The notes: a model not told the origin generated them from the sequence alone. 5,024 nucleotides of DNA from Methanobacterium sp. (GCA_003162115.1 PMMV01000020.1:1-5024); one strand, 5' to 3'. Numbered from the stretch's first letter, positions 1 to 5,024 are shown. Program-made: numbers and translations.

Positions 1-8
1 TATAAAAG

Positions 9-92
9 TGCAGGGGATGGGATTCGAACCCACGTAGGCCTACGCCAGAGGATCTTAAGTCCACCCCCTTTGGCCAGCTCGGGCACCCCTGC
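9..92 (-). tRNA. tRNA-Leu(UAA), class II
   Basis: On the minus strand a full class II tRNA folds. The acceptor stem (92-86 with 16-10) is a perfect 7-bp GCAGGGG/CCCCTGC, followed by discriminator A at 9, as expected for leucine. The anticodon loop is CTTAAGA (59-53), giving anticodon UAA. The long variable arm contains the self-complementary CGTAGGCCTACG (44-33). The T arm is GTGGG-TTCGAAT-CCCAT (33-17), closed by one G-U pair. The bases after the discriminator are CTT, so CCA is not encoded and must be added by CCA-adding enzyme. No intron is present. The anticodon stem (64-60 with 52-48) contains one U-U opposition (63 against 49); its other four pairs are canonical. It reads UUA codons and probably UUG by wobble. 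Confidence 0.96.
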
Positions 93-116
93 ATACAATC
101 GAAGTTAGTTTACATC

Positions 117-126
117 ATATATTAAG
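117..126 (-). promoter_or_regulatory. TATA-like promoter element of the tRNA-Leu gene
   Basis: On the minus strand the sequence CTTAATATAT lies about 28 bases upstream of the tRNA 5' end. That is the spacing expected for an archaeal TATA box when transcription begins a few bases before the mature tRNA. No clear BRE is seen, so the assignment rests on position and composition in an AT-rich spacer. Confidence 0.45.
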
Positions 127-337
127 TTAACGGTTTCATAGAAGGGAAAAGAATTCCTATCCTTCCAACGCTAAAATAAAAGATAAAATCTTAAATTTAT
201 ATTTAAAAAGTATTAAATATTTGTTTAAATTAAGAAAAAAATAATATTACAGTATAGATATTAATTTAACAAGTAATTTAAGGTTTAATATAAATTAAAT
301 AAGCTTAAAAAAACTTAAAAGAGATTTAAGATTAAAG

Positions 338-363
338 ACATAAGATATATAAGAATCTTATGT
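338..363. repeat. Perfect 9-bp inverted repeat flanking the TATA box (candidate operator)
   Basis: ACATAAGAT at 338-346 is the exact reverse complement of ATCTTATGT at 355-363, with an 8-base spacer ATATAAGA. The proposed TATA box of the ferredoxin-reductase operon lies in the centre. A dimeric regulator bound here would compete with TBP/TFB, so an operator is a reasonable inference. A hairpin in RNA is less likely, because the repeat lies upstream of the expected transcription start. No named archaeal regulator site is recognised. Confidence 0.5.
345..353 (+). promoter_or_regulatory. TATA box of the ferredoxin-reductase operon
   Basis: ATATATAAG fits an archaeal TATA box. A start about 25 bases downstream falls near 373-377 and gives a leader of roughly 30 bases that includes the Shine-Dalgarno site at 392-398. 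No strong BRE purine block precedes it. Other AT-rich words nearby could also serve, so the choice rests mainly on spacing. Confidence 0.45.
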
Positions 364-391
364 AATATTTATTGTATTGTACTTTATTCAA

Positions 392-398
392 AGGTGAT
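392..398 (+). promoter_or_regulatory. Strong Shine-Dalgarno site of the small ferredoxin gene
   Basis: AGGTGAT matches seven consecutive bases of the GGAGGTGAT complement of the archaeal 16S rRNA tail. It ends five bases before the ATG at 404. It both fixes the start and supports this short frame as a real gene. Confidence 0.8.
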
Positions 399-403
399 TT
401 TAA

Positions 404-574
404 ATGGATATTCTATCAGAAAACTGCGGATTTTGTGGTTGTTGTGTAAGTGTGTGCCCTGAAAATGTTCTTGAACTTGAAGAAAATGGATTGAATGCTC
501 TCGATGGATGCACTGAATGTGGAAACTGTGTAATGGTATGTCCTCTTGGAGCACTGATTCCTGAGGTTGAATAA
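404..574 (+). CDS. Small 2[4Fe-4S] ferredoxin, probable electron donor to the adjacent reductase
   Basis: This 56-residue cytoplasmic protein has two classical cluster motifs. The first is C8-x2-C11-x2-C14-x3-C18-P and the second is C36-x2-C39-x2-C42-x3-C46-P, so it should hold two [4Fe-4S] clusters; C13 is an extra cysteine. Length and layout match clostridial-type ferredoxins. The start at ATG 404 follows a strong Shine-Dalgarno site. The stop TAA (572-574) directly abuts the ATG of the geranylgeranyl reductase, so the two are almost certainly cotranscribed and translationally coupled. In Methanosarcina acetivorans a ferredoxin encoded next to geranylgeranyl reductase is needed for full lipid saturation in a heterologous host. 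By analogy this protein likely feeds low-potential electrons to the FAD of the reductase. The partner is inferred from context; the ferredoxin identity is certain from the cysteines. Confidence 0.95.
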   Translation: MDILSENCGFCGCCVSVCPENVLELEENGLNALDGCTECGNCVMVCPLGALIPEVE

Positions 575-1732
575 ATGAGAACGTTGAAATATGATATTGT
601 TGTGGTTGGTGGTCGATTAGGAGGATCTACAGCCTCATTATTCGCTTCAAAATCAGATGTAGACGTTCTAATGATTGAAAAGCGCCAAGAAATAGGAAGT
701 CCTGTACAGTGTGCTGAGGGGGTAACCTATGGCACATTTGAAACCTTGGAGATGAAACCATCAGAAAGATATGTAAGGTCACGGATTAAAGGTGCACATA
801 TATACTCCCCAGACAGGAGAAGAATCACATACGAAGGAGGAATTGCTGAAGGACTCGTTATTGATAGGAAAATCTTTGATAAAGACCTAGCAATTGAATC
901 TGCTAGGGCAGGCACAGACATAATGATAAAAACTAATGTTAAGGATCTAATCATTGAAAATCATAAGGTCTGTGGAGTGGTAGCTAAACACTTAGGTAAA
1001 ACCATTGAAATACGTTCCGATGTTGTGATAGGTGCAGATGGTGTTGAATCAAATATGGCACGCCAAGCCGGTATTGAAACCTACAAAAACCCCAAAAAGA
1101 TCTGCTCATGCGCACAGTACGAGTTAGTGGGCATTGATGTGGATCCAGAATATCTAGAGTTTTACTTTGGAGAAAAAATCGCACCACAGGGATATTTATG
1201 GATATTTCCAAAGGGAGATGGAGTTGCTAATGTAGGGGTTGGTATCCGCAGTTCAATTCATACTGCTATCACTTACCTTAATAGATATGTATCCAAATTA
1301 GACGCTACTCCTGTAGAGCTGAACATCGGAGGAGTTCCTGTCTCAGGACCTATTAAACAAACATATACAGATGGATTTTTAGTAGTTGGAGATGCTGCAG
1401 GACAAGTTGACCCTATAACTGGCGGAGGAATTCATACCACAATATCTTGTGCAAGGATTGCTGGAGAAGTAGCAGCTGAATCTGTAAAAAGAGAGGACAA
1501 TTCTTCAGAATTTTTAAGGGATTATCAAGATAAATGGAGAAAAGAAATTGGAGAAAACTTGGATAAATCTGTTATGTACAGGAATATGGCAGATAAGCTT
1601 AATGATGATGATATGAACGCTCTTGCAGAGTTTATTGAAACCCAAGACCTTGAGGCTATCTCAAAAATTTCTGTTCTTAAATTTGTTGGAAAACATCCCA
1701 ATTTAATGAAAGTTCTAACAGAGTTATTATGA
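575..1732 (+). CDS. Geranylgeranyl / digeranylgeranylglycerophospholipid reductase family, FAD-dependent
   Basis: This 385-residue flavoprotein belongs to the geranylgeranyl reductase family, which hydrogenates the double bonds of archaeal lipid side chains (digeranylgeranylglycerophospholipid to the saturated archaeol form) at the cytoplasmic membrane face. Visible features in order are an N-terminal beta-strand and dinucleotide loop (YDIVVVGGRLGGS, 6-18), the acidic end of the next strand (E35), a P43-V-Q-C46-A motif near the flavin, GADG at 153-156, the lipid-pocket motif G206-YLWIFP-KG, and the second FAD motif G272-DAAG with P280 and GGGI at 283-286. The length is normal for the family. 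The loop is odd: the usual GxGxxG middle glycine is R14. The ATG follows the ferredoxin stop directly, with GAGG at 563-566 as ribosome site. Methanogens often carry several paralogues, so the exact lipid substrate is uncertain. Confidence 0.92.
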   Translation: MRTLKYDIVVVGGRLGGSTASLFASKSDVDVLMIEKRQEIGSPVQCAEGVTYGTFETLEMKPSERYVRSRIKGAHIYSPDRRRITYEGGIAEGLVIDRKIFDKDLAIESARAGTDIMIKTNVKDLIIENHKVCGVVAKHLGKTIEIRSDVVIGADGVESNMARQAGIETYKNPKKICSCAQYELVGIDVDPEYLEFYFGEKIAPQGYLWIFPKGDGVANVGVGIRSSIHTAITYLNRYVSKLDATPVELNIGGVPVSGPIKQTYTDGFLVVGDAAGQVDPITGGGIHTTISCARIAGEVAAESVKREDNSSEFLRDYQDKWRKEIGENLDKSVMYRNMADKLNDDDMNALAEFIETQDLEAISKISVLKFVGKHPNLMKVLTELL

Positions 1733-1891
1733 AATTATTCCAGATAAATTAGTTAACACCTAAATTAATTCAATTAAACATGGAAATGGAAATTATGAAT
1801 CCTTAATTATTTATCCCTAAAAAATAAGATATTAATGGTTTGATAAGATCAATATCAACTTATATTTTTTAATTTGAGGACGTGAAATAAC
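1733..1891. other. Intergenic spacer with weak promoter signals for the HEAT-repeat gene
   Basis: This AT-rich spacer contains TTATATTTTTT (1860-1870), which could be a TATA box giving an almost leaderless transcript starting near 1890, or a T-tract ending transcription of the reductase operon. TAATTATTTAT near 1804-1813 is an alternative TATA box giving a leader of about 55 bases that retains the ribosome site. A dyad TTGATA-N7-TATCAA (1840-1858) sits just upstream of the first candidate. The sequence alone does not decide between them. Confidence 0.35.
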
Positions 1892-3259
1892 GTGGATCTG
1901 CTTGAACAAGAAATTGAACCTGACATAGATGATCTGGAACAAAAAAAAGATGTTGAAGGTTTAATCAGTGCCCTTAAAAATGACAATTACCTTATCAGAA
2001 GGGATGCTGCAAGATCTCTGAAAAGGGTTGGAGATAAACGGGCAGTTGAAGCTTTAATTGCTGCACTTAAATATGAGAGCTGGGAAGATGATTACACTGT
2101 TTTAATTGCAGTAAGAGAAAGTGCAGCCGATGCACTTGGAATAATAGGGGATAGACGAGCTGTTGAACCATTGATCCAAAGTTTATATGAAGACTCAGAT
2201 GAAGAAGTAAGATGGAAAGCTGCTGCTACCCTAGGAAAAATTGGAGACCATTCTGCTGTTGAACCTCTGATTGATGCCCTTAATGATAAAAGTTGGGGAG
2301 TACGGAAGAACGCATCTAATGCATTAGGAGATATTGGTGATAAAAGAGCATTTGATCGCCTTAATATAGCCCTGAGCGACAAAGACTGGCATGTAAGAAA
2401 GTATGCTGCAGTAGCGCTTGGGAAAATTGGGGATGAGCAGGCCATTGCTCCTCTTGTAAACGCACTAAATGATGAGGACAGCGATGTAAGATGGAAATCC
2501 TTGATGGCATTAGGTAAAATTGGAGAACCCGCTGTTGAACCGCTCCTCAATGCATTTAAAGATGAAGATTGGCATATGAGGGGTAGAGCTGCTGAAGTTC
2601 TTGGGAAAATTGGGGATGAGCGGGCCATTGAACCATTGATAAATGCTCTAAATAAAAGGGATAGAACCCAAAATAAGTATGTTAGAGGCCGTATCATAGA
2701 AGCCTTGGGTAGAATAGGAGATGAAAGAGCAGTAAAACCACTGATTAAAGCTCTTGATGATCAATACATATATGTCAGACTCAAAGCTACAGAAGCTCTT
2801 GACTTGATTAAATCAAAGGGTAAAGGATCATGGATAGTACATTTTGATAATGGCGAAATAACGTTTAATTATCCAAACACTTGGGAAGTAATTGAAACAA
2901 CAGACGAGAAAAAAATTATTAAGGGAGGAATCGCCAACAATGCAATGCTCTTCTCAATTAACCGACTTGATGAAGCAGAAGATATAGAACCTGAAGAATT
3001 TGCAAAAATTCTGAAAAATGTATTTTTGATGCAGAACAGTAAAATCTTATCAGAAATTCCATTTAAAGCCCGTAAAATGGATGCTTATATAATCGTAGGT
3101 GAAAATCCACACGATGTATCCATTACAAAAATAATGATCGTAGCATTTAAAAGGAAAGACTTGCTATTTTATTTATGGTTTGCTGGTGCACCAGATTACT
3201 TTGAACTTTTTGATGAAGATGTAGACCTAATAATAGAAAGTTTTCAAATAAAAAATTAA
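1892..3259 (+). CDS. HEAT-repeat protein with C-terminal PsbP-like domain
   Basis: This 455-residue protein is predicted to be soluble: no signal peptide or membrane segment is seen. Residues 20-310 form nine HEAT repeats of the PBS-lyase type, about 31 residues each, with recurring words such as AVEPLI-ALND, VR-AA-ALG and KIGDERA. Repeat 2 (51-89) and repeat 8 (245-279) carry insertions. Residues 314-455 form a separate alpha/beta domain (ITFNYPNTWEV at 323-333, ending IIESFQI) that resembles the PsbP-like domains common in methanogens; this match is by pattern only. HEAT arrays are protein-binding scaffolds, and no catalytic residues are evident. An in-frame TGA at 1883 makes GTG 1892 the first possible start, preceded by GAGG and GTGA (1876-1885). 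The gene appears monocistronic. The cellular role is unknown. Confidence 0.88.
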   Translation: MDLLEQEIEPDIDDLEQKKDVEGLISALKNDNYLIRRDAARSLKRVGDKRAVEALIAALKYESWEDDYTVLIAVRESAADALGIIGDRRAVEPLIQSLYEDSDEEVRWKAAATLGKIGDHSAVEPLIDALNDKSWGVRKNASNALGDIGDKRAFDRLNIALSDKDWHVRKYAAVALGKIGDEQAIAPLVNALNDEDSDVRWKSLMALGKIGEPAVEPLLNAFKDEDWHMRGRAAEVLGKIGDERAIEPLINALNKRDRTQNKYVRGRIIEALGRIGDERAVKPLIKALDDQYIYVRLKATEALDLIKSKGKGSWIVHFDNGEITFNYPNTWEVIETTDEKKIIKGGIANNAMLFSINRLDEAEDIEPEEFAKILKNVFLMQNSKILSEIPFKARKMDAYIIVGENPHDVSITKIMIVAFKRKDLLFYLWFAGAPDYFELFDEDVDLIIESFQIKN

Positions 3260-3304
3260 ATTATCAACTTACAAATTAAACAATTTATTAATTGAATTTA
3301 ATTA

Positions 3305-3312
3305 TTATATTT
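3305..3312 (+). promoter_or_regulatory. TATA-like promoter element of the alkyltransferase gene
   Basis: TTATATTT lies about 85-90 bases before the chosen ATG. Transcription would begin near 3333-3337, giving a leader of about 60 bases that contains the palindrome at 3349-3360. The element is typical in sequence but sits in AT-rich DNA, so it is only moderately supported. Confidence 0.35.
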
Positions 3313-3348
3313 TTATGTCTAAAAATTTCTTCTGTAGAACTCCTCTAA

Positions 3349-3360
3349 TAATGATCATTA
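3349..3360. promoter_or_regulatory. Perfect 12-bp palindrome upstream of ogt (candidate operator)
   Basis: TAATGATCATTA is fully self-complementary. It lies between the candidate TATA box and the alkyltransferase start, in the expected leader. It could bind a dimeric repressor. It matches no regulator site I recognise. Confidence 0.4.
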
Positions 3361-3386
3361 AAATTAGACACCAAATATGAAAATAT

Positions 3387-3393
3387 GGTGGAT
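3387..3393 (+). promoter_or_regulatory. Shine-Dalgarno site deciding the ogt start
   Basis: GGTGGAT resembles the archaeal GGTGAT ribosome site and ends three bases before ATG 3397. The more upstream in-frame ATG at 3385 has only A-rich sequence before it and overlaps this site, so 3397 is preferred. Confidence 0.55.
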
Positions 3394-3396
3394 ATC

Positions 3397-3969
3397 ATGA
3401 ATGAAAAAAATAAAAGTAAAATAATAATTTCTACTCACAAACATGAAAATCTCTACTTTGCAGTAGGATATTCAGAAAAGAAAAAAATTTTAAGGATAGC
3501 ATTGCCTCAAAAGAGTTTGGAAGATGCAGTAAATGAAATTTCGAAATATTATCCTAATTACCAATTATCAAATGAAAACAACAAAACAGCCCAAAATTTA
3601 TCTCAGATGTACCATGGAGAGAATATAGATTTTGATCTTGAACACTTAGAATTAGATATTTGTGAATCATCAGAACCTAAATCTACAATAAAAACTTCAT
3701 TTGAAAGGGATGTAATTCTAAAAGTAGCAAAAATCCCATATGGTAGTGTAAAAACATATAAAGAAATAGCAAAATCCCTTAATAGCCATGCTTACCGTGC
3801 AGTTGGGACTGCGATAGGTAAAAATCCATTTCCAATTATAATTCCCTGTCATAGAGTTATCAGATCTGATGGTAAAATTGGAGGATTTAGGGGAGGAACA
3901 CCAATGAAAGTTGAAATCCTGAAAAATGAGGGAATTAAAATTGAAGCCTCTAAAATTAAGGTTGACTGA
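3397..3969 (+). CDS. ogt: Methylated-DNA--protein-cysteine S-methyltransferase (O6-alkylguanine-DNA alkyltransferase)
   Basis: This suicide DNA-repair protein moves the alkyl group from O6-alkylguanine in DNA to its own cysteine. With the start at 3397 it has 190 residues. The C-terminal catalytic domain (about 100-181) is complete: IPYGSVKTYKEIA helix start (113-125), the arginine of YRAVG (R134) that would replace the flipped base, the Asn hinge N143-P, the active site P150-C151-H-R-V, and GGFRGG (162-167). The N-terminal part (1-95) is the poorly conserved ribonuclease-like domain usual in Ogt proteins. The alternative start at 3385 would add four residues but lacks a ribosome site. The gene stands alone between the HEAT-repeat gene and the convergent cdh unit. 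A regulatory palindrome lies upstream. Function is assigned with confidence from the PCHRV region. Confidence 0.96.
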   Translation: MNEKNKSKIIISTHKHENLYFAVGYSEKKKILRIALPQKSLEDAVNEISKYYPNYQLSNENNKTAQNLSQMYHGENIDFDLEHLELDICESSEPKSTIKTSFERDVILKVAKIPYGSVKTYKEIAKSLNSHAYRAVGTAIGKNPFPIIIPCHRVIRSDGKIGGFRGGTPMKVEILKNEGIKIEASKIKVD

Positions 3970-3974
3970 ATTAA

Positions 3975-3981
3975 TTTTTTT
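3975..3981 (+). terminator. T-tract terminator after ogt
   Basis: Seven consecutive T residues lie six bases after the ogt stop. Archaeal termination commonly uses a T-rich tract without a hairpin, so this is a plausible intrinsic terminator for the plus strand. Confidence 0.5.
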
Positions 3982-3987
3982 CAAAAT

Positions 3988-3996
3988 AAAAAAAAA
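3988..3996 (-). terminator. T-tract terminator for the cdh-linked unit
   Basis: Nine A residues on the plus strand are nine T residues on the minus strand, about 15 bases beyond the polyferredoxin stop. This fits an archaeal oligo-T terminator and supports the polyferredoxin as last gene of the unit. Confidence 0.55.
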
Positions 3997-4010
3997 GTGG
4001 ATTTAAAAGG

Positions 4011-4478
4011 TTAAATTTTATCCTGGTATGCTTTCATTGCTTGTTCAAGCACATCTGCAAATGTTGTGTCATTCTTAAGATCATCTAGATCCTCAATTGA
4101 GAATATTTTTAGAACGTTGTCCTTACAAGCCTCAACACACGCAGGAATTATCCTGTCTTTTTCCATGCACAATGAGCATTTCTGAATTGATTTTTTCTCA
4201 GAATCTATTACCATCATCCCTACCGGACATGCAATCATACATAATCTGCAGAGTATGCATGCATCCTCATCCACAATTAAGGTACCATCTTCCTCCCTTA
4301 TTGCATTTGTTGGACATATTCTTGCACAAGGTGCTTTATCTGGATGGCAGTGCATACAGAAGATAGGTACGGTAGATGTCTTTTTTGCCCTAGAAACTCC
4401 GTGTTCATTACGGCATGCTGTAATACAATCTTTGCACTCTGTGCACATTCTAGGATCCACAACCATCAGTGTTTTCAT
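4011..4478 (-). CDS. CooF/HycB-type polyferredoxin with four [4Fe-4S] clusters, linked to cdhE
   Basis: With the preferred start this protein has 155 residues and sixteen cysteines in the pattern of HycB/CooF/DmsB-type electron-transfer subunits. They are C12-C15-C18-C22 (CxxCxxCxxxC), C41-C44-C51-C55-P, C74-C77-C80-C84-P and C101-C104-C114-C118, enough for four [4Fe-4S] clusters. No signal peptide or membrane segment is seen, so it is likely cytoplasmic. The gene follows cdhE by 24 bases on the same strand and precedes a T-tract, so it is probably the last gene of the cdh operon. CooF carries electrons from CO dehydrogenase in bacteria; a similar role with the archaeal CODH/acetyl-CoA synthase is inferred from context. 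An in-frame ATG at 4493 would add five residues, but the ribosome site lies between the two ATGs and favours 4478. Confidence 0.9.
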   Translation of the reverse strand: MKTLMVVDPRMCTECKDCITACRNEHGVSRAKKTSTVPIFCMHCHPDKAPCARICPTNAIREEDGTLIVDEDACILCRLCMIACPVGMMVIDSEKKSIQKCSLCMEKDRIIPACVEACKDNVLKIFSIEDLDDLKNDTTFADVLEQAMKAYQDKI

Positions 4479-4481
4479 AAG

Positions 4482-4490
4482 ATCATTTCC
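4482..4490 (-). promoter_or_regulatory. Shine-Dalgarno site deciding the polyferredoxin start
   Basis: On the minus strand GGAAATGAT matches seven of nine bases of GGAGGTGAT and ends three bases before ATG 4478. The sequence before ATG 4493 is only A and T. The arrangement mirrors that of ogt. Confidence 0.5.
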
Positions 4491-4502
4491 CATTTTAAAT
4501 AT

Positions 4503-5024
4503 TTATTTAGCGTTTTCCTTCTCTTTCAATTTTATGAAAAAGTCAGATACTGCTGAAGAATCCCTGGGACCAACCAAAACTTCCCATCCACTTTCATCTT
4601 CAATTTCCCCACTTAATGGTGCAGAAAGTCCGGGTATTATTAAAGTTCTAGTTTTAACCTTGCCTTCTATTCCAGATTCTTTAATAAGGTCTGCAACAGA
4701 TTTACCAGATTGTTGGCCTCCTGCAAGTGACACATCCACTGCACGTCCCTCTGTATCTAAAACAAGTAAATAACAATTTGCCTTACCTGATTTTAGATCC
4801 CCTTCTACAGTGTAGTATGTGAGTGCAAAATTGGTTGTCATTAATACAGGTGAATTCTCATCGAGTTCACCAAACTCATAAAGTCCGGGATCAACCATTT
4901 GTGGTTTCCTTGGGTCTGTGAAGATACTCTGTCTCAGAGTTAAAACAGGTATAAGCTCCCAGATGTTTGTTCCGTGAATTATTAGCATGTCAGCGTACTT
5001 GTTCATCAATGTTGCTGCAATAGT
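4503..5024 (-). CDS. cdhE: Acetyl-CoA decarbonylase/synthase gamma subunit (corrinoid iron-sulfur protein large subunit), C-terminal part, truncated by window edge
   Basis: The open frame runs off the right edge, so only the last 173 residues are visible of a protein usually about 450-470 residues long. The TTG at 5009 is internal; codons for TIAA and more lie upstream. The visible part has the TDPRKP and PGLYE motifs, then ENSPVLMTTNFALTYYTV, a strand reading CYLLVLDTEG, LIIPGLSAPLSGE and the ending GWEVLVGPRDSS. These are typical of the end of the TIM barrel and the corrinoid-binding C-terminal domain of CdhE. The protein pairs with CdhD and carries methyl groups between methyl-tetrahydromethanopterin and the acetyl-CoA synthase subunit, here probably for carbon fixation. 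The N-terminal [4Fe-4S] motif is outside the window. Other cdh genes are expected further right. Confidence 0.93.
   Translation of the reverse strand, partial: TIAATLMNKYADMLIIHGTNIWELIPVLTLRQSIFTDPRKPQMVDPGLYEFGELDENSPVLMTTNFALTYYTVEGDLKSGKANCYLLVLDTEGRAVDVSLAGGQQSGKSVADLIKESGIEGKVKTRTLIIPGLSAPLSGEIEDESGWEVLVGPRDSSAVSDFFIKLKEKENAK

Larger units (their letters stand above)
93..403. other. AT-rich divergent intergenic region, no gene seen
   Basis: These 311 bases separate the minus-strand tRNA from the plus-strand ferredoxin gene. No convincing open frame or structured RNA is seen. The part at about 170-340 is almost purely A and T with short repeated words, for example CTTAAAA at 304-310 and 314-320. 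The right end holds the ferredoxin-reductase promoter and its inverted repeat; the left end holds the tRNA promoter. A small dyad near 141-165 (GAAGG and CCTTC, enclosing GGAA-N5-TTCC) has no clear assignment. Confidence 0.7.
3260..3396. other. Intergenic and leader region of the alkyltransferase gene
   Basis: This spacer of 137 bases holds a TATA-like element, a perfect 12-bp palindrome and a wider 7-bp inverted repeat (TGTCTAA at 3316-3322, TTAGACA at 3364-3370) that encloses the palindrome. No small gene is supported here. Confidence 0.5.

Noticed and set aside
33..44. Perfect palindrome CGTAGGCCTACG as a regulatory site
   Set aside because: It is the long variable arm of the class II tRNA-Leu and is explained by tRNA folding.
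145..157. GGAA-N5-TTCC as an NrpR nitrogen-regulator operator
   Set aside because: The known NrpR operator has six spacer bases. Here there are five, the site is far from any nitrogen gene and not at a promoter.
170..340. Short AT-rich repeated words as a CRISPR array or replication origin
   Set aside because: There are no regular repeats or spacers of constant length, no origin-binding elements that I can recognise and no initiator gene nearby. Composition alone explains the repetition.
2092..2697. A 201-codon open frame on the minus strand inside the HEAT-repeat gene
   Set aside because: It lies antisense to a clear repeat protein, and its periodic sequence simply mirrors the repeats. It has no independent family signature.
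4255..4773. A 172-codon plus-strand open frame opposite the polyferredoxin and cdhE
   Set aside because: Both minus-strand genes have strong family motifs. The plus-strand product is a serine-rich shadow with no recognisable domain and no ribosome site.
4503..5009. Reading the right-end frame as a complete 168-residue protein starting at TTG 5009
   Set aside because: The frame stays open to the window edge and the sequence is the C-terminal part of CdhE, so the TTG is an internal leucine codon.

Overview
The window looks like a chromosomal segment of a hydrogenotrophic methanogenic archaeon, most likely order Methanobacteriales and perhaps genus Methanobacterium. The sequence evidence is an archaeal lipid-saturation gene, the C-terminal part of the gamma subunit of the archaeal acetyl-CoA decarbonylase/synthase (CdhE), a tRNA without encoded CCA, Shine-Dalgarno sites of the archaeal GGTGAT type, TATA-like promoters and very AT-rich spacers. 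The genus is an inference from general resemblance, not from a search.

Left to right: a class II tRNA-Leu(UAA) on the minus strand (9-92) diverges across about 310 bases of AT-rich DNA from a two-gene plus-strand operon. That operon is a 56-residue 2[4Fe-4S] ferredoxin (404-574), too short to stand out as an open frame, directly abutting (TAA then ATG) a FAD-dependent geranylgeranyl/digeranylgeranylglycerophospholipid reductase (575-1732). The ferredoxin is the likely electron donor for saturating the isoprenoid chains of membrane lipids. Its promoter carries a perfect 9-bp inverted repeat flanking the TATA box. Next is a plus-strand gene for nine HEAT repeats followed by a PsbP-like C-terminal domain (1892-3259), then an O6-alkylguanine-DNA alkyltransferase (3397-3969) with a perfect 12-bp palindrome in its leader.

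A short spacer with T-tracts on both strands (3970-4010) separates these from a minus-strand unit entering from the right edge. This holds the 3' part of cdhE (4503-5024, cut by the window) followed by a 16-cysteine polyferredoxin of the CooF/HycB type (4011-4478), probably the last gene of a cdh operon. CdhE moves methyl groups on a corrinoid for acetyl-CoA synthesis. The polyferredoxin may carry electrons to or from the CO dehydrogenase side of the complex.

No mobile element, CRISPR array or defence system is visible. The region is mostly ordinary core metabolism. The points most worth a second look are the operator-like inverted repeats, the unusual dinucleotide-binding loop of the reductase, the HEAT/PsbP-like fusion and the cdh-linked polyferredoxin.
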